Positions 39,138 through 48,952 of a stretch of 64,000 nt of DNA are shown in pieces. Within the stretch, counting starts at the first letter, position 1; every line of letters begins with the position of its first letter. Below the pieces are notes generated by a model. That model had not been told where the DNA came from. It ran no database searches and saw only the letters and a program-made list of their open reading frames with translations. Position numbers and translations under genes: made by a program. Origin of the DNA: Burkholderia cepacia ATCC 25416 (GTDB lineage: Bacteria > Pseudomonadota > Gammaproteobacteria > Burkholderiales > Burkholderiaceae); the NCBI RefSeq assembly GCF_001411495.1, contig NZ_CP012981.1, forward strand, positions 1,302,001 through 1,366,000, read 5' to 3'.

Positions 39138-40451
39138 ATGAACCACCCGGGCGCATCGCGCCATTTCTACGGCTGGTACGTGGTCGCGGCCGCGTTCGCC
39201 GTCACGTTCGTCGGATTCGGCAGCGCCTATACGTTCAGTGCGTTCGTCGAGTCGCTGCAGCGGGACTTCGCCGCGTCGCGCGGCCAGATCTCGCTCGTGT
39301 TCTCGCTCGCCGGCTTCCTGTATTTCGGTTTCGGCATCGTCAGCGGGCCGCTGGCCGACCGCTTCGGCTCGCGGCGGCTCGCCGTCGCCGGGATGCTGCT
39401 GACGGGCGCCGGGCTCGCGGCTGCCGGCGCCGCGCACACGCTGCTGCAGGTCTATGTCGCGTACGGGCTTGGCGTCGGTTTCGGCGTCGGCTGCGCATAC
39501 GTACCGGCGGTCGGCGCCGTGCAGCGCTGGTTCGTGCGCCGGCGCGGCTTCGCATCGGGGCTCGCGGTCGCGGGGATCGGTGTCGGCACGCTGGTGATGC
39601 CGCCGCTCGCGTCCACGCTGATCGCGCAGGTCGGCTGGCGCGGCGCGTATTTCACGCTGGCCGTGATCGCGGTCGTGATCGGCTCGGGGATGTCGCTGCT
39701 GATCGAGAACGACCCGCGCGGGCGGGGGCTGCTGCCGGACGGGGAGGCTGCGCATGAGCCCGGCGGCGGGGCACAAGTCGCCGGGCGCAGTGCGGGGGCC
39801 TCGGTGTCCGGTGCCGCCGCGGGGCGTCAGCCGGTCGCCGCTTCGGCGCCTGCCGGCGCGACGGTGCGCGAAGCCGTCATGTCGCGGCCGTTCGCAAGCC
39901 TGTACGCCGCATGCCTCGCCTGCTCGTTCGGCGTGTTCGTCCCGTTCGTTCACCTCGTGCCGTACGCGCTCGATCATGGCGTCGCGCCGTCGACGGCCGT
40001 GCTGCTGCTCGGCGCGATCGGCGTCGGCAGCACGGCCGGCCGCTTCTTCCTCGGCGGCCTCGCCGACCGCTTCGGCCGCCGTGCGTCGCTGCTCGCGATG
40101 TTCGCGGGCATGGCCGTCGCGCTCGTCGCGTGGGCCGGTGCCGGCACCGTCGCGACGCTTGCCGCGTTCGCGCTCGTGTTCGGCGTGTTCTATGGCGGCT
40201 GGGTCGCCGTGCTGCCGGCGGTCGTGATGGACTACTTCGGCGGGCGCAACGTGAGCGGGATCATCGGCGTGCTTTATACGAGCGTCGCATTCGGCACGCT
40301 GATCGGGCCGGCCGCGGCCGGTTTCATCTACGACGCGGGCGGCGGCTATCTCGTGCCGATCCTGGCCAGCGCCGCCGCGAATGCGATCGCCTTCGCGATC
40401 GTCGCGACGACGGGGCGTGCGCCGGTGGCCGCACATGCGGTGCGCGGATAG
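39138..40451 (+). CDS. MFS transporter, monocarboxylate/oxalate-formate-antiporter-like
   Basis: A 437-residue inner-membrane protein with about twelve helices. The N-terminal FYGWYVVAAAFAVTFVGFG resembles OxlT-like MFS proteins, and the loop after helix 2 reads GPLADRFGSRRL, the MFS signature. The central cytoplasmic loop (about residues 200-240) is unusually long and rich in Ala, Gly and Ser. GAGAGGAG lies upstream of the ATG at 39138. Probably controlled by the divergent LysR protein. Substrate unknown; small carboxylates are a family-based guess. Confidence 0.87.
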   Translation: MNHPGASRHFYGWYVVAAAFAVTFVGFGSAYTFSAFVESLQRDFAASRGQISLVFSLAGFLYFGFGIVSGPLADRFGSRRLAVAGMLLTGAGLAAAGAAHTLLQVYVAYGLGVGFGVGCAYVPAVGAVQRWFVRRRGFASGLAVAGIGVGTLVMPPLASTLIAQVGWRGAYFTLAVIAVVIGSGMSLLIENDPRGRGLLPDGEAAHEPGGGAQVAGRSAGASVSGAAAGRQPVAASAPAGATVREAVMSRPFASLYAACLACSFGVFVPFVHLVPYALDHGVAPSTAVLLLGAIGVGSTAGRFFLGGLADRFGRRASLLAMFAGMAVALVAWAGAGTVATLAAFALVFGVFYGGWVAVLPAVVMDYFGGRNVSGIIGVLYTSVAFGTLIGPAAAGFIYDAGGGYLVPILASAAANAIAFAIVATTGRAPVAAHAVRG

Positions 40452-40532
40452 GCGCACGTCCCGCGGCGTGCCTTCGCGAATTCCGGTAGGGTGGCCGGAT
40501 CGTGAACCGAGGAAGTGCAGCCGGGAGGCCTC

Positions 40533-40877
40533 ATGACATTCGACGAAGTCCGCCAGATCGCGCTGGCATGGCGCGGCGTCGAGGAAGGTACGTCGTACGG
40601 CACGCCTGCGCTCAAGGTGAGGGGCAAGATGCTCGCGCGTCTGCGCGAGGACGGCGACACGCTCGTCGTGAAAGGTGTCGGCCCCGACGAGCGCGCGTGG
40701 CTGATCGAATCGGAACCGGACGTGTATTACGTGACGGATCACTACGTCGGCTGGCCGATTGTGCTGGTGCGGCTGTCGGCGGCCCGTCCGGACGCCGTGA
40801 AAAAACTGCTTCTGCGAGAATGGCAGGCCGTCGTCCCCGCCCAATGGCGCGACGAGAGGGTGCACGGCGCGAACTGA
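40533..40877 (+). CDS. MmcQ/YjbR family protein
   Basis: A 114-residue protein of the MmcQ/YjbR (CyaY-like fold) family: FDEVRQIALAWRGVEEGTSY at the start, TPALKVRGKMLARL, YYVTDHYVGWPIVLVRL and a C-terminal LLLREWQAVVP helix. Members are described as double-wing DNA-binding-like proteins, but the role is not established. GGGAGG lies right before the ATG at 40533. It starts 81 bases after the MFS gene, same direction. Confidence 0.85.
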   Translation: MTFDEVRQIALAWRGVEEGTSYGTPALKVRGKMLARLREDGDTLVVKGVGPDERAWLIESEPDVYYVTDHYVGWPIVLVRLSAARPDAVKKLLLREWQAVVPAQWRDERVHGAN

Positions 40878-41289
40878 CACGCCGGTTGCGGCCTGCTGCC
40901 CGGCGTCGCCGGGCGCTTTCGGCGCGGCTCGCGCGCCGGCCCGAACGGGTACGAGCGTTGCATCGATCGACGTCGATGCAACGAGTGGTTCCATCGAAAT
41001 TCTTCAATTGGTTCTTAGTGAAGAACCGTTTGGTGCTTACACTCCTTCGCTTCGAAGGCAGCTGACGAAAGCCGACGGAAACGGCGCACGCGATGCGTCG
41101 GCGCACCGCGCGCCGCATCGCACCCGCAGCTTCGCAGACTGCGCGGCGCGCCGATCCGAACGGTCCCATCCGGCCGCATGCCCGCGTGCGATGCACGCGC
41201 GCTCGCAGCCGGATTCAAGAACGACAACTCCCCCTGCTGCCTTCACGCGACACCCGGCCATACCGGAACCGTTTTTTGGAGAGAGACAG
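40878..41289. other. Promoter region of the GABA permease gene
   Basis: About 410 bases without a gene. An A+T-richer island at 40990-41045 contains nested inverted repeats (GGTTCTT-AGTG-AAGAACC at 41010-41027, TTCTTCA/TGAAGAA at 41000-41025) and is the likeliest control site. The part after 41050 is GC-rich leader. Confidence 0.5.
40898..40914 (+). terminator. Weak candidate terminator hairpin
   Basis: GCCCGGC/GCCGGGC stem with a 3-base loop 20 bases after the YjbR-type gene, followed only by GCTTTC rather than a real T-run. Confidence 0.35.
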
Positions 41290-42681
41290 ATGAGTGGAAG
41301 CAACACAGGCCTCGGTACGGGCCTGAAGCAGCGGCACGTGACGATGATGTCGATTGCCGGCGTGATCGGCGCGGGCCTGTTCGTCGGCTCCGGCCACGCG
41401 ATCGCGGAAGCCGGCCCGGCGTCGATCCTCGCGTATGCGATCGCGGGCGTGCTGGTGGTGCTGGTGATGCGCATGCTCGGCGAGATGGCCGTCGCGCATC
41501 CGGACAGCGGTTCGTTCTCCACCTATGCCGATCGCGCGATCGGCCACTGGGCCGGTTTCTCGATCGGCTGGCTGTACTGGTGGTTCTGGGTGCTCGTGAT
41601 CCCGATCGAGGCGACCGCCGCCGCGACCATCCTCAATGCATGGTTCCCCGGCGTTGCAACCTGGGTCTTCGCGCTCGGCATCACGCTGGTGCTGACGGTG
41701 ACCAACCTCTTCTCGGTCAAGAACTACGGCGAATTCGAATTCTGGTTCGCGCTGATCAAGGTCGTCGCGATCGTCGTGTTCCTGTGCATCGGCGGCGCGG
41801 CGATCGTCGGCATCATTCCCGCCCCTGCGGTGTCGGGCGTATCGAACCTGTTCGTGCACGGTGGCTTCATGCCGCACGGTGCCGGTGCGGTGCTCGCGGC
41901 GATGCTGACGACGATGTTCTCGTTCCTCGGCACGGAGATCGTGACGATCGCGGCCGCCGAATCGGACAACCCGCAACGCCAGATCGTGCGCGCGACCAAC
42001 TCGGTGATCTGGCGCATCACGCTGTTCTATCTCGGCTCGATCCTGATCGTCGCGGCCATCGTGCCGTGGAACGATCCGCTGCTGCCGAAGCACGGTTCGT
42101 ATCAGCGCGCGATGGAGCTGATCGGCATCCCGAACGCGAAGGCGATCATCGACGTGATCGTGCTCGTGTCGGTCGCGAGCTGCCTGAATTCGGCGCTGTA
42201 CACCGCGTCGCGGATGCTGTTCTCGCTGTCGAAGCGCAAGGACGCGCCCGCGTTTCTGCACCGCACGGATTCGACCGGCACGCCGCGCGCGGCCGTGCTC
42301 GCATCGACCGCATTCGGCTTCCTGACCGTGATCGCGAACTACCTGATGCCGGAACAGGTCTTCGGATTCCTGCTCGCGACGTCTGGCGCGATCGCGCTGC
42401 TCGTGTATCTCGTGATCGCGATCTCGCAGCTGCGGATGCGCAAGACGCTCGAAGCGACCGGCGCGGACCTGACGCTGCGGATGTGGCTGTTCCCCTGGCT
42501 CACGTGGCTGGTGATCCTGTTCATCTGCGGCACGCTGACCGTGATGCTCGTGAGTGAGGATCACAGGATGGAAGTGGGCGCGACGGCCGTGCTGGCGCTG
42601 ATCGTGCTGCTGGCATCGTGGCTGAACAAGCGCGGCCGCGATGCGCAGGCGAGCGCGGGGCGGCGGGTGTCGGCGACGTGA
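41290..42681 (+). CDS. gabP: GABA/amino-acid permease, GabP-like (APC family, AAT subgroup)
   Basis: A 463-residue inner-membrane permease with about twelve helices. Helix 1 has GVIGAGLFVGSGHAIAEAGP and helix 2-3 MRMLGEMAVAHPDSGSFSTYADRAIG, the AAT subgroup consensus; IVTIAAAESDNPQ follows in helix 6-7. The best-fitting members are 4-aminobutyrate permeases, but other amino acids are possible. A GGAGAGAGAC ribosome site precedes the ATG. No gabT or gabD lies nearby. Confidence 0.82.
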   Translation: MSGSNTGLGTGLKQRHVTMMSIAGVIGAGLFVGSGHAIAEAGPASILAYAIAGVLVVLVMRMLGEMAVAHPDSGSFSTYADRAIGHWAGFSIGWLYWWFWVLVIPIEATAAATILNAWFPGVATWVFALGITLVLTVTNLFSVKNYGEFEFWFALIKVVAIVVFLCIGGAAIVGIIPAPAVSGVSNLFVHGGFMPHGAGAVLAAMLTTMFSFLGTEIVTIAAAESDNPQRQIVRATNSVIWRITLFYLGSILIVAAIVPWNDPLLPKHGSYQRAMELIGIPNAKAIIDVIVLVSVASCLNSALYTASRMLFSLSKRKDAPAFLHRTDSTGTPRAAVLASTAFGFLTVIANYLMPEQVFGFLLATSGAIALLVYLVIAISQLRMRKTLEATGADLTLRMWLFPWLTWLVILFICGTLTVMLVSEDHRMEVGATAVLALIVLLASWLNKRGRDAQASAGRRVSAT

Positions 42682-42748
42682 TGCCGTGACGAAGCGGCGG
42701 CGGACGCACGGTGTTCGCCGCCGGCTGGCAGAACGTCCTGCAATGAAA

Positions 42749-42785
42749 AATGGCCCGACGGCGCTTGCCGTCGGGCCATTCGTTT
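42749..42785. terminator. Bidirectional Rho-independent terminator
   Basis: Perfect 14-base stem AATGGCCCGACGGC with a GCTT loop, flanked by AAAAA on the left and TTTTT after CG on the right; shared by the convergent gabP and ychF genes. Confidence 0.93.
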
Positions 42786-42847
42786 TTCGTGCCGGGCACG
42801 CAGTGCGCGATGCCGCGTGATTCACACGGCATCGGCCGATGCAAGGG

Positions 42848-43942
42848 TCAGACGTTGAACAGGAAATTCATCACGTCGCCGTCGTGCACGACATATTCCT
42901 TCCCTTCGGCGCGCATCTTGCCGGCTTCCTTCGCGCCTTGCTCGCCCTTGTACGTGATGAAGTCGTCGAACGCGATCGTCTGCGCGCGGATGAAGCCGCG
43001 CTCGAAGTCGGTGTGGATCACGCCGGCCGCCTGCGGCGCCGTGTCGCCGATATGGATCGTCCACGCGCGCACTTCCTTCACGCCCGCGGTGAAGTAGGTC
43101 TGCAGGCCGAGCAGCTTGAAGCCCGCGCGAATCACGCGGTCGAGGCCCGGCTCTTCCATGCCCATGTCGGCGAGGAATGCTTCCTTGTCGGCATCGTCGA
43201 GATCGGCGATTTCCGCCTCGATCGCCGCGCACACGGCGACCACCGGCGCATTTTCGCTTTCCGCGTACTTGCGCACGGCATCCAGGTGCGGGTTGTTCTC
43301 GAAACCGTCGTCCTTCACGTTGGCCACGTACATGGCCGGCTTCGCGGTGATCAGGCAGAACGGCTTGAGCAGCGCCTCTTCGTCGTCCGACAGCGCGAGA
43401 CCGCGCACGGCCTTGCCCTGGTCGAGCTGCGCGCGCACCTTCTCGAGCACCGCGACGAGCTTCGCCGCTTCCTTGTCGTTGCCCGACTTCGCGGCCTTCG
43501 AATAGCGCGTGAGCGCCTTCTCGACGGTGCCGAGGTCGGCGAGCGCGAGCTCGGTATTGATCACTTCGATGTCGTCGATCGGGCTGACCTTGCCGGCGAC
43601 GTGAATGACGTTCTCGTCCTCGAAGCAGCGCACGACGTGTGTGATTGCATCGGTTTCGCGAATGTTGGCGAGGAACTGGTTGCCGAGGCCTTCACCCTTG
43701 CTCGCGCCCGCGACGAGGCCCGCGATGTCGACGAACTCGACGACGGCCGGCACGACACGCTCCGGCTTGACGATCTCGGAGAGCGCCTTCAGGCGCGTAT
43801 CGGGCACTTCGACGATGCCGACGTTCGGCTCGATCGTGCAGAACGGGTAGTTCTCGGCGGCGATGCCGGCCTTGGTCAGCGCATTGAACAGGGTGGACTT
43901 GCCGACGTTGGGCAAGCCGACGATGCCGCATTTGAGACTCAT
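42848..43942 (-). CDS. ychF: Redox-regulated ATPase YchF (Obg-like)
   Basis: A 364-residue P-loop protein with G1 [14 protein letters not shown] at residues 8-21, the switch/G3 [20 protein letters not shown], a coiled-coil insertion and a C-terminal TGS domain ([21 protein letters not shown]). YchF prefers ATP to GTP, binds ribosomes and is involved in stress responses. The start [12 protein letters not shown] at 43942 is the family start. Monocistronic, leftward. Confidence 0.96.
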   Translation of the reverse strand: MSLKCGIVGLPNVGKSTLFNALTKAGIAAENYPFCTIEPNVGIVEVPDTRLKALSEIVKPERVVPAVVEFVDIAGLVAGASKGEGLGNQFLANIRETDAITHVVRCFEDENVIHVAGKVSPIDDIEVINTELALADLGTVEKALTRYSKAAKSGNDKEAAKLVAVLEKVRAQLDQGKAVRGLALSDDEEALLKPFCLITAKPAMYVANVKDDGFENNPHLDAVRKYAESENAPVVAVCAAIEAEIADLDDADKEAFLADMGMEEPGLDRVIRAGFKLLGLQTYFTAGVKEVRAWTIHIGDTAPQAAGVIHTDFERGFIRAQTIAFDDFITYKGEQGAKEAGKMRAEGKEYVVHDGDVMNFLFNV

Positions 43943-44184
43943 GGAATCCTTCGGACGGGTAAGGCGGCGCGGCCGGACAGGGCACGGCGGCGCGGGAAAA
44001 AAGGGCGGCCGGCGCTTGGGGCGCGGCGGGCCGACGGTCAAAGACGCTATTGTACCGTGCCGACGCCCCGGATTCCGGGGTTGCGCCGAACGGCCGATGC
44101 GGCAGGCCGCCGCGCTGCATCGGCCGCCTGCGATTCTGCTGATTTCCCGCAAAGTCCGGCCGCGTAAGGGTTTGGCCCCGCGGC

Positions 44185-44190
44185 TATAAT
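44185..44190 (+). promoter_or_regulatory. TATAAT box right before the UbiH-type gene
   Basis: Perfect -10 consensus 7 bases before the ATG at 44198, so initiation at the usual distance would start the transcript at or next to the A of that ATG. No good -35 is seen. Confidence 0.5.
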
Positions 44191-44197
44191 GCCCGCC

Positions 44198-45367
44198 ATG
44201 ACTGCCCACCACTCCTTCGACGTCGCCGTGGTCGGCGGCGGGCTCGTCGGCAAGACTGCCGCGCTCGCGCTGACCCAGTCCGGCTACAAGACTGCCTTGC
44301 TCGCCCAGCCGGCCGCGCCGCGCCCCGCCGATCTCGTATTCGACACGCGCGTCTACGCGCTGTCTTCCAGTTCGCAGGCGTTGCTCGAGCGGCTGCGGGT
44401 CTGGCAGGCGCTCGACCATGGCCGCCTCGCACCGGTCTACGACATGCGCGTGTACGGCGATGCGCACGCGGAACTGCATTTCTCCGCATATCAGGCATCC
44501 GTGCCGCAGCTCGCGTGGATCGCCGAATCGTCGCTGGTCGAGGCGTCGCTCGACGCCGCGCTGCGGTTCCAGCCGAACCTCACGTGGTTCGAGGCGCGCG
44601 CGCAGGGCTTCGACGTACATGACGACGCAGCCGTGCTCACGCTGTCGTCGGGGCAGGTGCTGGAAGCGGATCTCGTCGTCGGCGCGGACGGCGCGCATTC
44701 GTGGGTGCGCTCGCAAATGGGGGCCAAAGTCGAACGGCGCGACTACCGGCAAACCGGAGTCGTCGCGAACTTCAAGGCGTCGCTGCCGCATCGCGAGACG
44801 GCCTACCAGTGGTTCCACGAAGGCGAGATCGTCGCGCTGCTGCCGCTGCCGGACGGCCATGTGTCGCTCGTCTGGTCCGCGCACACCGCGCATGCGGACG
44901 AATTGCTCGCACTCGATCCGGCGCAGCTCGCGGCCGAGGTCGAGCGCGTGTCTCATGGCCAGGTCGGCACGCTCGACTGCGTGACGCCGGCCGCCGGCTT
45001 CCCGCTGGCGCTGCAGACGGTCGACAAGCTGATCGCGCCGCGCGTCGCGCTCGTCGGCGATGCCGCGCACCTGATCCACCCGCTCGCGGGACAGGGGATG
45101 AACCTCGGCCTGCGCGATGTGGCGGCGCTTGCCGACGCGATCGCCGGCAAGGAAAGCTTCCGCAACCTCGGCGATACGGTGCTGCTGCGCCGCTACGAGC
45201 GTTCGCGCCGCGAGGACATCCGCGCGCTGATGGTCGCAACCGACGGCCTGCAGCGGCTGTTCGCGGTGCCGGGCTCGCTCGCGAAGGCCGTGCGCAATGC
45301 GGGCATGGCCTTCGTCGGTGCGCAGCCGCTCGTGAAGCGCTGGCTCGTGTCGGCTGCGCTCGGCTGA
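44198..45367 (+). CDS. UbiH/UbiF/Coq6-family FAD-dependent hydroxylase
   Basis: A 389-residue aromatic hydroxylase of the ubiquinone pathway family: the FAD dinucleotide motif [18 protein letters not shown] at the N-terminus, [15 protein letters not shown] (second motif) and [20 protein letters not shown] (third motif, with the VisC/UbiH HPLAGQG signature). Which ring position it hydroxylates cannot be read from the sequence. The ATG at 44198 was preferred; one three codons earlier overlaps a TATAAT box. It lies 90 bases before dsbC, same direction. Confidence 0.88.
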   Translation: MTAHHSFDVAVVGGGLVGKTAALALTQSGYKTALLAQPAAPRPADLVFDTRVYALSSSSQALLERLRVWQALDHGRLAPVYDMRVYGDAHAELHFSAYQASVPQLAWIAESSLVEASLDAALRFQPNLTWFEARAQGFDVHDDAAVLTLSSGQVLEADLVVGADGAHSWVRSQMGAKVERRDYRQTGVVANFKASLPHRETAYQWFHEGEIVALLPLPDGHVSLVWSAHTAHADELLALDPAQLAAEVERVSHGQVGTLDCVTPAAGFPLALQTVDKLIAPRVALVGDAAHLIHPLAGQGMNLGLRDVAALADAIAGKESFRNLGDTVLLRRYERSRREDIRALMVATDGLQRLFAVPGSLAKAVRNAGMAFVGAQPLVKRWLVSAALG

Positions 45368-45457
45368 TCGAACCTTCGGCCGCTTCGCCGGTCGGACACG
45401 GTTCCGTTACGGCGTACACTGTGCCGTGAACACCGATTGAGCTGAAGGAAGATTTCG

Positions 45458-46186
45458 ATGAAAAAAACGATCCGCATCGCGTCGCTGGCGCTGGCCGTCA
45501 CGATGGCGACGCTTGGCTGCACCGCGCAGGCCGACCAGACCACCGACAAGCTGAAAGCCACGCTGCAGGCCCGCCTCGGCAACGATGCGCCGATCAAGAG
45601 CGTGTCGAAATCGCCGGTCGCGGGCCTGTACGAAGTGAACCTCGGCTCACAGATCATCTATAGCGATGCGGCGGGCGACTACGTGCTGCTCGGCGATCTC
45701 GTCGACACCAAGACGCACAAGAACCTGACCGACGCCCGCCTGTCCGAAATCAACAAGATCGACTTCGCGAGCCTGCCGTTCGCGAATGCGATCAAGGTCG
45801 TCAAGGGCAACGGCGCCCGCAAGATCGCGGTGTTCTCCGATCCGAACTGCCCGTACTGCAAGAAGCTCGAGACGACGCTGCAGTCGGTCGACAACGTGAC
45901 CGTCTACACGTTCCTGTACCCGGTGCTGTCGCCGGATTCGACCGCGAAGTCGAAGGCGATCTGGTGTGCGACCGATCGCGCGAAAACGTGGGAGAGCTGG
46001 ATGCTCGACCATCGCGCACCGACCGGCGCCGGTACCTGCGATACCGCCGCACTCGACAAGAACCTCGCGCTCGGCCGCGGGATGAACGTCACGGGCACGC
46101 CGACGATCTTCCTGCCGGACGGCCGCCGCCTGCCGGGCGCCGTATCGGCCGACCAGCTCAACCAGGCGCTCGCGTCGAGCAAGTAA
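45458..46186 (+). CDS. dsbC: Periplasmic disulfide isomerase DsbC
   Basis: A 242-residue exported thioredoxin-fold protein. The signal peptide ends AQA|DQ near residue 26; the DsbC dimerisation domain follows (~27-90), then the thioredoxin domain with the active site CPYC (131-134), a second Cys pair (WCATD, GTCDT) and the cis-Pro loop VTGTPTIF. It reshuffles wrong disulfides in the periplasm. AAGGAAG lies upstream of the start. No DsbD is in the window. Confidence 0.93.
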   Translation: MKKTIRIASLALAVTMATLGCTAQADQTTDKLKATLQARLGNDAPIKSVSKSPVAGLYEVNLGSQIIYSDAAGDYVLLGDLVDTKTHKNLTDARLSEINKIDFASLPFANAIKVVKGNGARKIAVFSDPNCPYCKKLETTLQSVDNVTVYTFLYPVLSPDSTAKSKAIWCATDRAKTWESWMLDHRAPTGAGTCDTAALDKNLALGRGMNVTGTPTIFLPDGRRLPGAVSADQLNQALASSK

Positions 46187-46292
46187 CCGACCACACGCCG
46201 GGCCGCATGGCCCGGCCAGCGAGGGGCGCCCGCGTGACCTGCCGGCGCCTCTCTTCGTTTCCGCCGCCATATTCGACCGTCCGATTCCCACG

Positions 46293-48092
46293 ATGACCCA
46301 GCCGATCCGCTATTCGATTGTCCCGAAAGATCTTGCCGCGCACCTGTTCGAAGTGTCGGTGACGGTCACCGATCCCGACCCCGAAGGCCAGCGCTTTTCG
46401 CTGCCGGTGTGGATTCCGGGCAGCTACCTCGTGCGCGAGTTCGCGCGCAACATCGTGACGCTCGGCGCATTCAACGACGCGGGCCGCAAGGTGCGGATCG
46501 CAAAGACCGACAAGCACACGTGGCAGGCCGCACCCGTGAACGGCACGCTGACCCTGCGCTACGACGTGTACGCATGGGACCTGTCGGTGCGCTCCGCGTA
46601 TCTCGACGAATCGGGCGGCTTCTTCAACGCGACGGCCGTGTTCCTGAGCGTCGCCGGCCGCGAGGACGCGCCGTGTGAAGTCGACATCGGGAAGCCGGCC
46701 GGCGCGGCGTTCCGCACGTGGCGCGTCGGCACCGCGTTGCCCGAGGCGCGCGGCACGAAGCGCTACGGGTTCGGCGCGTACCGCGCAGCGAACTACGACG
46801 AGCTTTCCGACCATCCGGTGACGATCGGCGAATTCGCGCTGGCGACGTTCGACGCGCACGGCGTGCCGCACGACATCGTGATCGCGGGGCGTGTGACGCA
46901 GCTCGACATGGAGCGCCTGCGCACCGACCTGAAGCGCGTGTGCGAAGCACAGATCGCGCTGTTCGAGCCGAAATCGAAGAAGGCGCCGATGGACCGCTAC
47001 GTGTTCATGACGCTTGCGGTCAGCGACGGTTACGGCGGTCTCGAGCATCGCGCGTCGACCGCGCTGATCTGCAACCGCACCGACCTGCCGGTGAAGGGGC
47101 GACCCGAAACGACGGAAGGCTATCGCACGTACCTCGGTCTCTGCAGTCACGAGTACTTCCATACCTGGAACGTGAAGCGCATCAAGCCGGCGGCGTTCGT
47201 GCCGTACGACCTGACGCGCGAGAATTACACGTCGCTGCTGTGGCTGTTCGAAGGCTTCACGTCGTATTACGACGACCTGATGCTGGTGCGCAGCGGGCTG
47301 ATGTCGCAGGACGAATATTTCGCGGCGCTCGGCCGCACGGTCGGCGGCGTGCTGCGCGGCACGGGCCGGCTCAAGCAAAGCGTCGCGGAAAGCTCGTTCG
47401 ACGCGTGGATCAAGTACTACCGCCAGGACGAGAACGCGACCAACGCGATCGTCAGCTATTACACGAAGGGTTCGCTGGTCGCGCTCGCGTTCGATCTCGC
47501 GATCCGCGCGCAGACGCGCAACCGGAAGTCGCTCGACGACGTGATGCGCCTGCTGTGGCAGCGCTACGGCCGCGATTTCTACCGCGGCAAGCAGGCAGGC
47601 GTCGAGGAAAACGAAGTCGAGACGCTGATCGAGGAAGCGACGGGCGTCGCGCTCGGCCGCCTGTTCACCGATGCCGTGCACGGCACGCGCGACCTGCCGC
47701 TCGCCGAACTGCTCGCACCGTTCGGCGTGACGCTCACGCCGGATGTCGCGAACGGCGCTGCCGCGAAGCCGACGATCGGCGCACGCCTGCGCGGCGGGGC
47801 GGATTGCACGTTCGCGGCGGTCTACGAAGGCGGCGCCGCGCATCGCGCGGGGCTGTCGGCCGGCGACACGCTGATCGCGGTCGACGGGCTGCGCGTCACG
47901 GGCACCAACCTCGACGCGCTGCTCGCGCGCTACCGTCCGGGCGACAAGGTCGAGGTTCACGCATTCCGTCGCGACGAGCTGCGCATCGCGAAACTGAAGC
48001 TCGACGGCCCCGAAGTCACGCGCTACCGGCTGACGGCGGCCGCGAAGCCGGCGGCGGTATCGAAGGCCCGGGAAGCCTGGCTGAAGGGCTGA
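46293..48092 (+). CDS. M61 family peptidase with PDZ domain
   Basis: A 599-residue protein with an N-terminal beta domain, then a gluzincin catalytic domain with HEYFH (286-290) and the downstream Glu in LWLFEGFTSYY, and a C-terminal PDZ domain (~490-570, AGLSAGDTLIAVDGLRV). This order defines the M61 (glycyl aminopeptidase-like) family. No signal peptide is seen, so it is probably cytosolic. It stands 106 bases after dsbC; a GC hairpin without T-run lies between. Confidence 0.9.
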   Translation: MTQPIRYSIVPKDLAAHLFEVSVTVTDPDPEGQRFSLPVWIPGSYLVREFARNIVTLGAFNDAGRKVRIAKTDKHTWQAAPVNGTLTLRYDVYAWDLSVRSAYLDESGGFFNATAVFLSVAGREDAPCEVDIGKPAGAAFRTWRVGTALPEARGTKRYGFGAYRAANYDELSDHPVTIGEFALATFDAHGVPHDIVIAGRVTQLDMERLRTDLKRVCEAQIALFEPKSKKAPMDRYVFMTLAVSDGYGGLEHRASTALICNRTDLPVKGRPETTEGYRTYLGLCSHEYFHTWNVKRIKPAAFVPYDLTRENYTSLLWLFEGFTSYYDDLMLVRSGLMSQDEYFAALGRTVGGVLRGTGRLKQSVAESSFDAWIKYYRQDENATNAIVSYYTKGSLVALAFDLAIRAQTRNRKSLDDVMRLLWQRYGRDFYRGKQAGVEENEVETLIEEATGVALGRLFTDAVHGTRDLPLAELLAPFGVTLTPDVANGAAAKPTIGARLRGGADCTFAAVYEGGAAHRAGLSAGDTLIAVDGLRVTGTNLDALLARYRPGDKVEVHAFRRDELRIAKLKLDGPEVTRYRLTAAAKPAAVSKAREAWLKG

Positions 48093-48239
48093 TCGTACGA
48101 AGGCGGGTATCGGGGCGCGATCGAGGATTGTTCTGTTGTTGCAACAATCCGTCGCCCTGAACCCGCTTTTTCGCGGTCATGTGGCCACGCACAATGGCGT
48201 CACTCGCGCTACCGAAGCGCAACCCTACTGGAGCCTGAC

Positions 48240-48836
48240 ATGACGACCATTCTGCAAATCAATTCCGCGGCGCGTTCGCAAGGTGCGCAATCCACGCTGC
48301 TGGCCAATGAACTGACGGCAAAGCTGCAACAATCGAACCCCGGCGCGAAGGTCGTGGTTCGTGACCTGCTGGCCGATGCGCTGCCGCACCTCGACGAATC
48401 GGTGCTCGGCGCGTTCTTCACGCCGGCCGACAAGCGCACCGCGGAACAGAATGCGATCGTCGCGAAGAGCGATGCACTGATCGCCGAACTGCAAGCCGCC
48501 GACATCGTCGTGATCGGCGCACCGATGTACAACTTCGGCGTGTCGTCGCAACTGAAGGCGTATTTCGACTGGATCGCCCGTGCAGGCGTCACGTTCCGCT
48601 ACACCGAGAACGGTCCGGAAGGCCTGATCAAGGGCAAGAAGGTTCACGTGGTGACGGCCCGCGGCGGCAAGTACCTGGGTACGCCGAACGACAGCCAGAC
48701 GCCGTACCTGCGCTCGTTCCTCGGCTTCATCGGCCTGACCGACGTGAACTTCATTCACGCTGAAGGCCTGAACCTCGGGCCGGACGCGCAAAGCGCCGCG
48801 CTCGCCAGCGCACGCGAAGCGATCGCCGCCGCGTAA
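48240..48836 (+). CDS. azoR: FMN-dependent NADH-azoreductase AzoR
   Basis: A 198-residue flavodoxin-fold quinone/azo reductase. FMN contacts are expected from [37 protein letters not shown] and [14 protein letters not shown], all present and typical of AzoR. It reduces quinones and azo compounds with NADH and is often a thiol/quinone-stress protein. A GGAGCC ribosome site precedes the start. Terminated by a strong shared hairpin. Confidence 0.92.
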   Translation: MTTILQINSAARSQGAQSTLLANELTAKLQQSNPGAKVVVRDLLADALPHLDESVLGAFFTPADKRTAEQNAIVAKSDALIAELQAADIVVIGAPMYNFGVSSQLKAYFDWIARAGVTFRYTENGPEGLIKGKKVHVVTARGGKYLGTPNDSQTPYLRSFLGFIGLTDVNFIHAEGLNLGPDAQSAALASAREAIAAA

Positions 48837-48880
48837 GGAAGGCCGACGCGGGTGCGACGCACCTGCTGCATCGCCCGATA

Positions 48881-48918
48881 AAAAAACGCCGCGTTCCCGA
48901 AAGGGACGCGGCGTTTTT
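48881..48918. terminator. Bidirectional Rho-independent terminator
   Basis: AAAAACGCCGCG(T)TCCC stem with a GAAA loop and one bulged base, flanked by A and T runs; ends azoR and the convergent trp-CYTH-ung operon. Confidence 0.92.
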
Positions 48919-48952
48919 GCATGCTTGCCGGCACGAAGGAACCGGCAGCGCG

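Noticed and set aside
46197..46216. GCCGGGCC/GGCCCGGC hairpin after dsbC as a terminator
   Set aside because: Strong stem but no T-run; it may only be a GC-rich structure.
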